This document shows positions 45,173 to 54,282 of a DNA stretch of 64,000 nt, one piece after another. Each line of letters starts with the position of its first letter. Within the stretch, counting starts at the first letter, position 1. Position numbers and translations under genes: made by a program. Origin of the DNA: Alphaproteobacteria bacterium (GTDB lineage: Bacteria > Pseudomonadota > Alphaproteobacteria > Paracaedibacterales > VGCI01); NCBI GenBank assembly GCA_016869075.1, contig VGEY01000005.1, positions 1-64,000 of the forward strand. Reading direction: 5' to 3'. The notes under the pieces are model-generated. The model saw nothing but the letters and a program-made list of their open reading frames with translations, was not told the DNA's origin and made no database searches.

Positions 45173-45941
45173 AGGCTTCGTCGGTAAAGCGGTTGAAGAA
45201 AGACTCATAAGTCATCAATTGCCCCATTATTGCCTTGATTCAAAGACCTTTAATGTATGCGAACCAGAAACTTGGGCATCACTTCCAGATGATACCGAGC
45301 AAGTTCTTTTGGCAGTTGGTGAGATTTCAAATGATATTAATCGTTTGCAAGAAATAAATGTAAAACCTATAAAAAATTTATGTACATTTCTTGAAGAAAA
45401 AAAGGTGAAAAAAATTATCATGCTCTCTTCAGGTGCCGTCTATGGGCATTATGAGGAAGATACTCATCCAGGCCTCTTATGTAAGCCGCAAACAAATTAT
45501 GGAAAATCAAAACTTGAGGCTGAGCAATTATTTATGAAATATTGGAAATCTCACCTCAATATTTTACGATTGTATTTTCCCTATGGCCCTCATCAAAAGT
45601 CCCCCAGGCTCGTCCCAAGCTTGATAGAGAAAATAAAAAATTATATGCCCATACAAATAAATGATGATGGAGGTCCCTTCCTTTCTTTAACGCACATTGA
45701 TGATCTCTCAAGTATCATCGTGCAAGACTTTATTGATAAGAAAAACGAGCAGGTTCTCCATAATATTTCCTCCGCCTACAAAGTTTCTATTTATGACTTA
45801 TCGGTGGAGCTTTCCAAATACATTAATAAAAAGCCTGTATTTGAGAAGGTAGAAAAAAAATCATCTAATAGCACTTCTATCCCCTATGCTTTTCAATGGA
45901 CGAAATCCGGAACATTTCAGGATCTTTTTAATGAAACTTAG
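45150..45941 (+). CDS. Short NAD-dependent epimerase/dehydratase (SDR)
   Basis: 263 residues, shorter than the usual 300-340. It has a Rossmann start MYVTVIGKGFVGKAVEERL (a deviant GxGxxG), SSGAVYGHYEED near 92, and the YxxxK catalytic pair in TNYGKSKLEAEQLF near 115. It resembles reductase or epimerase members such as RfbD/WcaG. The substrate is unknown, most likely a nucleotide sugar. The start overlaps the aminotransferase gene by 23 bases and the end overlaps the acetyltransferase by 11. Confidence 0.75.
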   Translation: MYVTVIGKGFVGKAVEERLISHQLPHYCLDSKTFNVCEPETWASLPDDTEQVLLAVGEISNDINRLQEINVKPIKNLCTFLEEKKVKKIIMLSSGAVYGHYEEDTHPGLLCKPQTNYGKSKLEAEQLFMKYWKSHLNILRLYFPYGPHQKSPRLVPSLIEKIKNYMPIQINDDGGPFLSLTHIDDLSSIIVQDFIDKKNEQVLHNISSAYKVSIYDLSVELSKYINKKPVFEKVEKKSSNSTSIPYAFQWTKSGTFQDLFNET

Positions 45942-46452
45942 CGACAAGATTTTTTATTTTATTCAAGCAATCTTTACACATTTAGAATTTGCCCTCTTCG
46001 ATAGAATAAGGCCTATTATTTACAGACCATTTTTTAGGGGGCTTAAAGAAGGGACGCGTATTTGCTCAAATGTTCATTTCAAATACCCAAGTGAAATTGA
46101 AATTGGAGCGCATGTTTACATTGGTAGAGGATCTATTTTAACTGGGGCTGGAGGGCTGCACATTGGCGATCATACCTTAATTGCCGCCGGGACCAAGATA
46201 TGCACAACAACACACATAGCAGATGATTTAACCACCCCAGTATATCTTCAAGGTATCAGGAATAAGTCTATCAATATTGGAAGTAATGTGTGGGTAGGAT
46301 TTGATGCAAAAATACTTCTTGGTTCCATTGTCGGAAGCCATTCAATTGTGGGAGCAAACAGCGTTCTTTTGGAAGACTCAAGCTTTGCTGAGTATTCCAT
46401 CATAGCAGGCATCCCCGCAAACTTAATCGGGAGACGTGATGTTAAAAAATAA
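45931..46452 (+). CDS. Hexapeptide-repeat acetyltransferase (WbbJ/LacA-like)
   Basis: 173 residues from the ATG at 45931 (AGGA eight bases upstream). An earlier in-frame ATG at 45886 lies inside the SDR gene and lacks a ribosome site. A helical start (1-30) is followed by left-handed beta-helix repeats (SEIEIGAHVYIGRGSILTGAGGLHIGDHTLIAAGTKI) and IGSNVWVGFDAKILLGSIVG. ICTTTHIADD holds the His of the acetyltransferase site. It O-acetylates a sugar of the polymer, or a precursor. It overlaps the next gene. Confidence 0.82.
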   Translation: MKLSDKIFYFIQAIFTHLEFALFDRIRPIIYRPFFRGLKEGTRICSNVHFKYPSEIEIGAHVYIGRGSILTGAGGLHIGDHTLIAAGTKICTTTHIADDLTTPVYLQGIRNKSINIGSNVWVGFDAKILLGSIVGSHSIVGANSVLLEDSSFAEYSIIAGIPANLIGRRDVKK

Positions 46453-47422
46453 AAGAATATTTATTACAGGTGGCGCAGGATTTATTGGTAGCCTGCTTGC
46501 AAAAATACTATGCGATGAGAATAAGATATTAATCTATGATAGCTTTTCAAGGAACGCTTTGCAATTTCGCAACTTAGCAGATCATAAAAATATCTATATT
46601 TTTCAAGGGGATATTTTAGATGAAAAAAATTTAGAAGACGCACTATCAAATTTTAAGCCAACGCACATTGTTCATTGTGCCGCCATAGCAGGAATAAACA
46701 CAGTTATTGCAAGCCCGACTTCTACACTTAGAATAAACATTTTAGGTACCGCGTATTTATTAGAACTCATTAAAAAATTAAATTTAGACGTGGAGCGGGT
46801 AGTTCTCTTCTCAACGAGTGAGATTTTCGGCCAGCAAGCTTTTCAAAGTTCTGAATCTCACAGTGCGATTATAGGACCAGTGGGAGAAGCGCGGTGGACT
46901 TATGCCGTTTCAAAATTGGCTGACGAGCACTTTGGCCTTGCTTACCATAAAGAATTTAAAATACCATGCACGATTGTTCGTCCTTTTAATGTGTATGGCC
47001 CTGGACAGGTTGGAGAAGGAGCTCTCTCAATTTTTATTCAAAGAGCCTTACGAAACCAAACAATATCTATTCATAGTGATGGAACCCAAATTCGTACCTG
47101 GTGCTATGTAGATGATATGATCGACGGCCTCATAAAGTGCATGATAAATCCTCAAGCTATAGGCGAAGCATTCAATATTGGAAATGTGAGAGCAGTAACA
47201 ACAATTTATGGTTTGGCAAGTTCAGTTTGTAGAATTTTAGGCTCAAAATCACCTATTGAATTCTCCAACAAAAAAATTGCTGATGTGGAGCTTAGAATAC
47301 CAGATGTTTCAAAAGCCAAAGAAATACTTGGGTTCGAAGCAAAGGTTGATTTGGAAGAAGGAATTCCTCTCACAGCAGAGTATTATAAAAGTATATCTTT
47401 GCCTGAAGCTCGAGAGGCTTAG
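46439..47422 (+). CDS. NAD-dependent sugar epimerase/dehydratase (SDR)
   Basis: 327 residues from the ATG at 46439; GTG at 46436 is a one-codon-longer option. GGGAG lies five bases upstream. It has the classic extended-SDR fold: [17 protein letters not shown] near 7-23, HCAAIAGINTVIASPTSTLRINILGT near 75-100, catalytic Tyr-Lys in YAVSKLADEHFG near 155, and RPFNVYGPGQ. Several other SDRs in the locus resemble it, so the substrate cannot be assigned. It is probably a UDP-sugar 4-epimerase or 4,6-dehydratase. Confidence 0.85.
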   Translation: MLKNKRIFITGGAGFIGSLLAKILCDENKILIYDSFSRNALQFRNLADHKNIYIFQGDILDEKNLEDALSNFKPTHIVHCAAIAGINTVIASPTSTLRINILGTAYLLELIKKLNLDVERVVLFSTSEIFGQQAFQSSESHSAIIGPVGEARWTYAVSKLADEHFGLAYHKEFKIPCTIVRPFNVYGPGQVGEGALSIFIQRALRNQTISIHSDGTQIRTWCYVDDMIDGLIKCMINPQAIGEAFNIGNVRAVTTIYGLASSVCRILGSKSPIEFSNKKIADVELRIPDVSKAKEILGFEAKVDLEEGIPLTAEYYKSISLPEAREA

Positions 47423-47450
47423 CATAAGAGAACCCCCCACGTAAAATGTA

Positions 47451-48821
47451 ATGCTAATATCAAAGAGAATATATAAACACATGAAATCTGCAATAAAAAT
47501 TATTATAACTCTAATAGATCGTTTTGTGTATTTGATTCTACTCCCATTTTCTTTGGTAGTTATTTATATTATTTCCCATTTTTACAAAACTAAAACGCAA
47601 GATAATTATTCACAAAACGAGACTCAAAACAACAAAATCTTATTCTTGGCCTCCGGAAAACCTATAAAGTACCCAGGGTTTCAAAATATTGATTATTATA
47701 ATATGTGGCACGAGGCTTTTCAAAAACAGTTGAAATTGCCATATTTTTCTTCTACTTATATATTCTACAGTGAAGCCGAAAAAAAAGAAATTTACCAACT
47801 AACTACAAAAGTCATTGCGATTGCTCAACCCATTTGGAAAAATGTTTCATTTTTTCGTCGGTTACAATCTCTGTATATGTTCTTAAAATCATTCATATTT
47901 ATATCCAGCATCATCTCCCGTATTCAACCCCGTATAATTTATAGCAATGCTCCGGGAGCAAATATGTTTATGGCCCCCTTCCTTTCCTATTTTTATGGGA
48001 TAGATTTAGTCGCTCAAGTAATGGGATCATATGACCTTGCTTCATACGAAGATTGTCTAGAAAAAGAACCCTTAAAAAAACTCTTGAGGCGTAACATAGA
48101 TAAGATTATTTTTGCATTTTTTTTCAGACAAGCATCTTTGGTCCTCGCTTATAATAAATACTGCGGTGATTTTGCAATTCATAATGGCGCTCACCCAAGT
48201 AAGGTACGGAACATGCGCATAACCCCTGCTTATTATGATGAAAATAAACTTAATATACTTTCAAAAAGGCAAATTGAATTTCCTAAAACAGAAAAAAATA
48301 TTATCTTATGGAATCGGTTCTCTTCTGAAAAGAAAAATATATTTGCAATCAAAGGAGCCCTTGAGGCACTTAAAAAAGATACAACCTTGGGTTTTATTTT
48401 AGTTGGGTATGGGCCAATGTATGAGCAAGTAAAATGCATGATAGACTCATCTGGCGTGGCTGATCGTGTAGTACTTCATGGGTATAAACCATTTCATGAA
48501 CTTATGTCTTACATTCACTATTCTGAAATTGCTCTTATTCCACTAGGCGGATATACTCTTGTTGAAGCAGCCCTTATGAAAAAGCCCATTGTCTGTTTTG
48601 ATATTGAATGGCATCAAGAGCTCTTGAGTGATGGGGCTTATATCGTAGATTATCCTGACGAAGAACAAATTGAGAACGCAATTTTTGAAATTATAAACAA
48701 TCCCACTGAAGCAGAAAGAAAAGCTGAAAAAGCCTACCAAACGGCAAAAAATATGTTTTGTCCTACAAAGATAGCCAACAGAGAACAGGAAATTATCAGA
48801 AAATTTTTACATGGAAAATAA
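47451..48821 (+). CDS. GT4-like glycosyltransferase with N-terminal membrane helix
   Basis: 456 residues. Residues about 12-45 are a hydrophobic membrane anchor. The C-terminal half has the GT-B/GT4 pattern: ILWNRFSSEKKNIFAIKGALEAL near 283, GFILVGYGPMYEQVKCMIDSSGVADRVVLHGYKPFHELM near 315-345, and LVEAALMKKPIVCFDI near 375 with the donor-binding Glu. It transfers a sugar from a nucleotide donor to the growing lipid-linked glycan at the cytoplasmic face. Linkage and sugar are unknown. Confidence 0.85.
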   Translation: MLISKRIYKHMKSAIKIIITLIDRFVYLILLPFSLVVIYIISHFYKTKTQDNYSQNETQNNKILFLASGKPIKYPGFQNIDYYNMWHEAFQKQLKLPYFSSTYIFYSEAEKKEIYQLTTKVIAIAQPIWKNVSFFRRLQSLYMFLKSFIFISSIISRIQPRIIYSNAPGANMFMAPFLSYFYGIDLVAQVMGSYDLASYEDCLEKEPLKKLLRRNIDKIIFAFFFRQASLVLAYNKYCGDFAIHNGAHPSKVRNMRITPAYYDENKLNILSKRQIEFPKTEKNIILWNRFSSEKKNIFAIKGALEALKKDTTLGFILVGYGPMYEQVKCMIDSSGVADRVVLHGYKPFHELMSYIHYSEIALIPLGGYTLVEAALMKKPIVCFDIEWHQELLSDGAYIVDYPDEEQIENAIFEIINNPTEAERKAEKAYQTAKNMFCPTKIANREQEIIRKFLHGK

Positions 48822-48867
48822 AGCCAGCTTCAAAGTCAATCATTAAAAAACTATAGAGGAATTTATA

Positions 48868-49788
48868 ATGGGTAAAGTGTGTTTTAATTGTAACCATCAC
48901 AACATAACTATAATTGATACCTACAAAAGATTTTGGCACGCTTGCAATGAATGTGGTTGTGCACACTCAGAACAAAAAAGATTCTATTTATTTTCTTTTT
49001 TGCCAAGACACTACTTAAAAAATGAATCTGGAATCAATGAAGAAAATATTTATGATTATATGATAACCCCACAAAACGCAAAGCTTAGCTCTGATGATTT
49101 TGATAATTACAACAATAGATTTTCTTCATTTATTGCCCCTTTCTTAGAAAAAAATGCTAAGAAGAATATTTTAGATATTAGCGGAGGCAATGGTCATTTT
49201 CTTAATAAATTCAAAGGGAAAAATAAAAACTTGGTTCTCACTGAGTTTAATCAACGAGCCGTTGATTATGCACAAAAAGAGCTTGGAATAAGATCAATTC
49301 ATTATGATTTTAATGGAGATAGTTTATCAAGTATACTCAAAAAAAATCAAATTAATATGAAATTTGACCTTATTATGTTGCGCGCATGTTCCATGTTTAT
49401 AGAAGACTTGGATGCTTTTACAACAGATTTGCAAAAGATTTTAAACAAGGACGGCATTATTATTATGACCCGTAACGTCCAACCCACTATTGGCACTCTT
49501 GCACGCACGCAATTTGATGAATTTAGCTATTTATTTTTACGTCAACCTAAAGAGGTGGTAAGAATTTTAGAAAAAAGCAAGTTGCAAATCGTTAAAACCG
49601 ATGGTGACCAAGACGTATATGATTTTTATCTGAATTACTTTGATATGGATCTTTTGGGGTATGCAATTTCTTCCTACTATAAGTTTAAAGCTATTTTAAA
49701 GTTGCGTAAAAAAGCTTTTAAAGGCCAAGAAAAGTTTGGTTTCCGTAGAAGAGACCGCCAAATGTTTTATGTTGTAGCAACCAAATAA
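48868..49788 (+). CDS. SAM-dependent methyltransferase with N-terminal zinc ribbon
   Basis: 306 residues. Residues 4-33 hold CFNC and CNECGC, a zinc-ribbon-like pair. The SAM motif NILDISGGNGHFLNKF lies near 100, and later KFDLIMLRACSMFIEDL near 163-180. The layout resembles C-methyltransferases and related sugar-modifying methyltransferases that start with a zinc-binding domain. The acceptor is unknown: a keto sugar or the reducing or terminal end of the glycan. It begins 46 bases after the preceding glycosyltransferase. Confidence 0.78.
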   Translation: MGKVCFNCNHHNITIIDTYKRFWHACNECGCAHSEQKRFYLFSFLPRHYLKNESGINEENIYDYMITPQNAKLSSDDFDNYNNRFSSFIAPFLEKNAKKNILDISGGNGHFLNKFKGKNKNLVLTEFNQRAVDYAQKELGIRSIHYDFNGDSLSSILKKNQINMKFDLIMLRACSMFIEDLDAFTTDLQKILNKDGIIIMTRNVQPTIGTLARTQFDEFSYLFLRQPKEVVRILEKSKLQIVKTDGDQDVYDFYLNYFDMDLLGYAISSYYKFKAILKLRKKAFKGQEKFGFRRRDRQMFYVVATK

Positions 49789-49802
49789 ATTTTCCGGACA
49801 GG

Positions 49803-50915
49803 ATGAATAAGCAAAACATCATATTATTTTTTAAAAAAGTAAAAAAGGCTATCATCCTCTTAAAGTTTATTATTAACTTAAGATTCAAATTAAAATATGA
49901 CGTAGTATTTTTTAGTCACGGAGTTATAGATGAAATTTGGATAAGAACCACAGCTGCTTATTGTCTAAATCAAGGCTTAAAAATTCTTATTATAATTATA
50001 GATACGCAAAATAATGAAAAAATTAAGAAATTTTATCAAGAGCATGCAATTAACTTTATAATCGTTTCTCATGATTGGCTATTAAAATTTGTAAAGACTG
50101 ATACGATTCTTACAGCTACAAGCTGCATCTCAAAGACACACTTTAATAAGCAGGTCAAAAACTTTATTTATATGCCTCATTCATTGGTAAGTTTGCATTC
50201 TGTCTATCCAGATTCAGCGTTCGATGATTTCAATATTATTTTCGCCTCTGGACCACATCATTTAGAGGAATTTAGAGAAATCAAAAAGAGAAAGGGGCAG
50301 TCCTATAAAGGTTTTAAAGTGGGTTATGGAAAACTGGACTTATTAAAAGAAAAACCTAAAAGCTCAAAACCTTTAATTTTATTAGCACCATCGTGGGGAG
50401 AATATAATTTTAAAAATGTATTCAATAAAGACCTAATTGAAAACCTTTTATGTACCTCTTGGGAGCTCGTTTTAAGACCTCATCCTTTAACTATAAGGCA
50501 GGAGGAAATATATCTTGATGAATTAAAACTCAAGCATCCTGAATTAATAATAGATCTTGACGTGTCGAATACATCTTTCCTCGAAAAAGCATCCATTCTT
50601 ATAACGGACTACTCGGGAATATCTATGGAATTTATGGCATTACATCAAAAACCCGTCATATTTTTAAATTTGCCTGCTAAAATTATTAATCAAAATTTCC
50701 ATTCGTATAACAGCGAAGCAATGGAACAAACCATAAGAACAATCGTTCCCAATCAAATAGTTGAACCAGATCCGAAAACCTTAAAAAAGTCTATCGAAAG
50801 GCTCCTAAAAGAGAAGCCTACGCTCAATAAAAGCATCTTAGACCTATTTATCTACAATAGGCATCAAGCTGGTAACTTTGGAGCTAAATATCTCAAAGAA
50901 CTAACTGGCATATAA
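49803..50915 (+). CDS. TagF/CDP-glycerol-glycerophosphotransferase-like protein
   Basis: 370 residues. Signature motifs of the glyphos_transf family (GT-B fold) are MPHSLVSLHSV near 122, ILLAPSWGEYNF near 195, LRPHPLTIRQEE near 225, and TDYSGISMEFMALHQKPVIFLN near 263-285. Relatives transfer glycerol- or ribitol-phosphate, or act as phosphosugar and glycan transferases in Gram-negative capsules. That suggests a phosphodiester in the polymer. It is followed by a 125-base gap, the largest between genes inside the cluster. Confidence 0.8.
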   Translation: MNKQNIILFFKKVKKAIILLKFIINLRFKLKYDVVFFSHGVIDEIWIRTTAAYCLNQGLKILIIIIDTQNNEKIKKFYQEHAINFIIVSHDWLLKFVKTDTILTATSCISKTHFNKQVKNFIYMPHSLVSLHSVYPDSAFDDFNIIFASGPHHLEEFREIKKRKGQSYKGFKVGYGKLDLLKEKPKSSKPLILLAPSWGEYNFKNVFNKDLIENLLCTSWELVLRPHPLTIRQEEIYLDELKLKHPELIIDLDVSNTSFLEKASILITDYSGISMEFMALHQKPVIFLNLPAKIINQNFHSYNSEAMEQTIRTIVPNQIVEPDPKTLKKSIERLLKEKPTLNKSILDLFIYNRHQAGNFGAKYLKELTGI

Positions 50916-51040
50916 AAGGTTTTATAGTATTCTTTAATATTATCATTAAAAAACTCTAACCCCTCTATTTGAAATCAATTTGCTCATAATTGATAATGAT
51001 ATCCTCATTTAGGGAATAAATATTACAAGGAAACATTAAA

Positions 51041-52900
51041 GTGTGTGGGATTTATTCAATTATATCCGATTCGCCAATTAATAGATCTAACCTGGATAAA
51101 ATGCTGAGGCTTATGAGTCACCGGGGACCAAATGCCTCAAAGGTAAATACATATCCTTTAAGCAACGGCAAAAACCTTACCTTAGGACATACGCGCTTAT
51201 CAATTATTGATTTATCTGAAAGATCCAATCAGCCTTTCAGCATGCAGAATTATATTCTCTCATTTAACGGTGAAATCTATAACTATAAGGAATTACGTCA
51301 GGATCTCGAAAGCCATGGTATACAATTTTCCACAAATTCTGATACAGAAGTTCTCATAAATGCTTACGCCTGCTGGGGAAATGGTTTTCTATCCAAGCTC
51401 AATGGTATGTTTGCCTTTGTTCTGTGGGATCAGCGTCTTCAAAAGCTCCTGGTGGTGCGTGATCGTTTTGGAGAAAAACCTCTCTTCTGGGCACATCTCC
51501 CCGCGGATGAAGGTATTATTTTTGCATCTGAAATGAAAGTTATTATGGGTTACGAAGGCTTTCGCCCACATATCGCACAAGACAGTTTAAAGGATTATAT
51601 AGAAAAAGGTTGGAGCCTAACACGCAATCACAAAACCCCTTTTAATAACATATACCAATTGGAACCAGCTACTGCTCTCATAATCAACGAAAATGGAGAG
51701 ATAGAAAAAGAATGGAAATATTGGATACCAGAGTTTTCTCCTGACAGGATTTCTGAAAACAAATCTGCATCTATCAGTGAGTTTTATGAAATTTTTGAAG
51801 ACAGTGTTCTCAAGCGCGCTGATTGTGATGTACAAATCGGCGCTTGCCTTTCTGGGGGCGTAGATTCAACGTCAATTGTGGGTATTCTTAACAAACATAA
51901 ACCAACGAATTTTCATTCGACCATTTCAGTTAGATTCGACGATGACCCCACAATATCAGAAGGAAATTACATTGATTTGGCAGCACGTATGTTTAATCAT
52001 CGCCATCACATGATCTCTCCAAAAGCTGATGATTTTATTAAGGATGCCTCTAAAATACATTGGCATCATGAAATGCCTCTTCCGTCTATTTCTATGTTTC
52101 TAGAATGGTCAGTCATGAAGACCGCTAAAGAGATAGGGAATACAGTTATGCTTGACGGTCAAGGATCTGATGAACTTTTAGGTGGGTACCCCTATTATTT
52201 TCCACAATATCAAAAGGAGGCTTTTTTTCACGGAGAGCTCTATAATCTTTTCCGAAATACAACTTTATTTCGATCTCGTCTTATGACTGAGGCAAAAAAG
52301 TACCCTGATTATGAACGCAGAATTAATCTCAATACCTTTTTGAATTTTACAAAAGTAGCATCTCTTTGCTTTAAAGATACTATCAAATTTCTCATTAATA
52401 GGAGAGGATTCTCCAAAAAAGCACCCGATGGATTTACCTTTATTGAGCCCTATAAAAAACAAATTATTGAAGGTATTCAACATACAGTTCTGCAAGAACA
52501 ACTTCATTCAGCTGATCGCAATGGCATGGCATTTGGTATCGAAGCAAGGTTTCCATTTTTGGATTATAAACTTGTGGATTATAGCATAAAGCTCTCCCGC
52601 AATCTTTTGGTTCATGAGGGTTATCAAAAGTATATTTTAAGAAAAGCACTTGAAGGGTTAATTCCCTCTAAGATTACCACGCGCAGTGATAAACTTGGGT
52701 TCTTACCTCCGCAAGATAAGTGGATTACTGGGCCTTTGGCACACTGGATAAAGGAAAGGGCTCACGACCCTATCATTCAAAAGATTCCTTTTTATTCAAA
52801 GGAAAATATGCCGCAAGATTCAGCGAATTTATGGATGTTAAATTGGCGTTGGGCCAGTCTTGCTGAATGGCTATCCGTCTATAATTTTAAACTGAGTTAA
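51041..52900 (+). CDS. asnB: AsnB-type glutamine-dependent amidotransferase (first copy)
   Basis: 619 residues from a GTG start, with AAGGAAA upstream. It has the N-terminal class II glutaminase domain (Cys2 nucleophile after Met removal, [36 protein letters not shown]). The synthase domain follows with the PP-loop CLSGGVDSTSIVG near 268. ATP, glutamine and a carboxylate substrate make an amide. In polysaccharide loci such enzymes amidate uronic acids rather than aspartate. A similar gene lies at 56.7 kb. It ends one base before hisH2. Confidence 0.93.
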   Translation: MCGIYSIISDSPINRSNLDKMLRLMSHRGPNASKVNTYPLSNGKNLTLGHTRLSIIDLSERSNQPFSMQNYILSFNGEIYNYKELRQDLESHGIQFSTNSDTEVLINAYACWGNGFLSKLNGMFAFVLWDQRLQKLLVVRDRFGEKPLFWAHLPADEGIIFASEMKVIMGYEGFRPHIAQDSLKDYIEKGWSLTRNHKTPFNNIYQLEPATALIINENGEIEKEWKYWIPEFSPDRISENKSASISEFYEIFEDSVLKRADCDVQIGACLSGGVDSTSIVGILNKHKPTNFHSTISVRFDDDPTISEGNYIDLAARMFNHRHHMISPKADDFIKDASKIHWHHEMPLPSISMFLEWSVMKTAKEIGNTVMLDGQGSDELLGGYPYYFPQYQKEAFFHGELYNLFRNTTLFRSRLMTEAKKYPDYERRINLNTFLNFTKVASLCFKDTIKFLINRRGFSKKAPDGFTFIEPYKKQIIEGIQHTVLQEQLHSADRNGMAFGIEARFPFLDYKLVDYSIKLSRNLLVHEGYQKYILRKALEGLIPSKITTRSDKLGFLPPQDKWITGPLAHWIKERAHDPIIQKIPFYSKENMPQDSANLWMLNWRWASLAEWLSVYNFKLS

Positions 52901-52901
52901 G

Positions 52902-53522
52902 ATGAGTAAAATAGGCATTATAAACCCAGGATATGGTAATATTTATTCCATACAAAATATGCTCCATCATGCTGGAATTATGTCAAAAATAATTGAAGCA
53001 CCTGTTGAAGTAAAGGAAGTAGAAAAAGTCATACTCCCAGGCGTCGGGGCCTTTGATAATTGTATGCATCAATATGCAAGTCAGGGCTTTGTTGAAGAAA
53101 TTCTCAATCATACTCATAAAGGAAAGCATGTTCTAGGTATATGCGCAGGCGCACAAATCCTTGGCAAATCTAGCGAAGAAGGAACAGCCCAGGGAATCGG
53201 CTTACTCCCTTTTATCAACGTTCGATTTAAGCAAGATTATGGGCTGCCTATTCCACACATGGGTTGGAGTTCACTATTAATAACTCAGCATAACCACCCC
53301 CTCTTCCGCGATATTAGCCAGCAGCAAAATAGATTTTATTTTGTGCATTCCTTTCATTTTCAGGTAGAAATGAGGCAACATGTTCTGGCAAGTTCAAAAT
53401 ACGGTTACGAGTTTCCGTCCATAGTAGCTAAGGACAATGTTATGGCTGTTCAATTTCATCCTGAAAAAAGCCAGAAACATGGCATTCAATTTTTAAAAAA
53501 CTTCTGTGAGTTGAATGATTAA
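52902..53522 (+). CDS. hisH: HisH-like glutamine amidotransferase subunit
   Basis: 206 residues. Class I glutamine amidotransferase: IINPGYGNIYSIQNML near 5-20, PGVGAFDNCM, nucleophile Cys in GICAGAQILG near 82, and the His-Glu pair in QFHPEKSQ near 188. This copy is next to hisF and wbpG rather than in a his operon. In Pseudomonas O5 HisH/HisF make ammonia for WbpG, and the order here fits that role. It overlaps the HisF-like gene by eight bases. Confidence 0.93.
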   Translation: MSKIGIINPGYGNIYSIQNMLHHAGIMSKIIEAPVEVKEVEKVILPGVGAFDNCMHQYASQGFVEEILNHTHKGKHVLGICAGAQILGKSSEEGTAQGIGLLPFINVRFKQDYGLPIPHMGWSSLLITQHNHPLFRDISQQQNRFYFVHSFHFQVEMRQHVLASSKYGYEFPSIVAKDNVMAVQFHPEKSQKHGIQFLKNFCELND

Positions 53523-54282
53523 CAAACGTATTATTCCTGTATTATTACTTAAAAATAAGGGGTTTTATAAAACCACAAGGTTTCGAAACCCGTCTTATAT
53601 AGGAGATCCTTTAAATACCATCCGCATATTTAATGAAAAAGAAGCAGATGAACTTATTATTCTTGATATAGGCGCGTATCAAGCACATGGACCAAATTTT
53701 GATGTTTTGAAAGAAATTGCAAGAGAAAGCTTTTCACCAATGGCCTATGGGGGAGGTATAACTTCATTAGAAGATGCAAAAAAAATATTTTCCATTGGCT
53801 TTGAAAAAATTGTCTTAAATACCTTACTTCACACTACTCCCAGTGTTGTTGAAGAAATTGTAAAGTTATTCGGATCCCAAGCCGTTGTTGGTTGCATAGA
53901 AATCAAAAGAAATTTTTTACGTCAACCTCAAATTTATACGTGCAATGGAACCCAAAAATTAAAAGATAACATACAAGAACATATTAAAAAAATTATGCAT
54001 CTTGGTTTAGGAGAAATTTTTGTAAATAACATTGATCGTGAAGGTACGCGCAAAGGATATGATATAGGATTAATGAAAGAAATTGCCACCGTCTCCACCA
54101 TTCCTGTTGTTGCCTGTGGTGGGGCTTACTCGTTACAGTGTATAGAAGAAATCTTCTCAAAAACGAAAGTGTCAGCAGCAGCTGCAAGCAGCCTTTTTAT
54201 CTACCATGGGATACATAAGGCTGTACTCATAACTTACCCTACCTTTGAGGAAAGTGAAAGAATTAAAAATGGCAAACGCTAG
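53515..54282 (+). CDS. hisF: HisF-like ammonia-channelling partner of WbpG
   Basis: 255 residues, a TIM barrel: RIIPVLLLKNKGFYKT near 5, ADELIILDIGAYQ near 43, MAYGGGITSLEDAKKIF near 78-95, and VACGGAYSLQCIEEIF near 199. Histidine-pathway HisF has a catalytic Asp in VLLLKDG (early strand) and a second Asp; the first is replaced here by an Asn-Lys sequence. This suits a version that only channels ammonia to WbpG rather than one that makes imidazole glycerol phosphate. It overlaps both neighbours. Confidence 0.9.
   Translation: MINKRIIPVLLLKNKGFYKTTRFRNPSYIGDPLNTIRIFNEKEADELIILDIGAYQAHGPNFDVLKEIARESFSPMAYGGGITSLEDAKKIFSIGFEKIVLNTLLHTTPSVVEEIVKLFGSQAVVGCIEIKRNFLRQPQIYTCNGTQKLKDNIQEHIKKIMHLGLGEIFVNNIDREGTRKGYDIGLMKEIATVSTIPVVACGGAYSLQCIEEIFSKTKVSAAAASSLFIYHGIHKAVLITYPTFEESERIKNGKR

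Noticed and set aside
53515-54282. Histidine biosynthesis genes hisH/hisF
   Set aside because: They stand alone next to wbpG with no other his gene, and HisF lacks an early catalytic Asp; a role in amidination is more likely.
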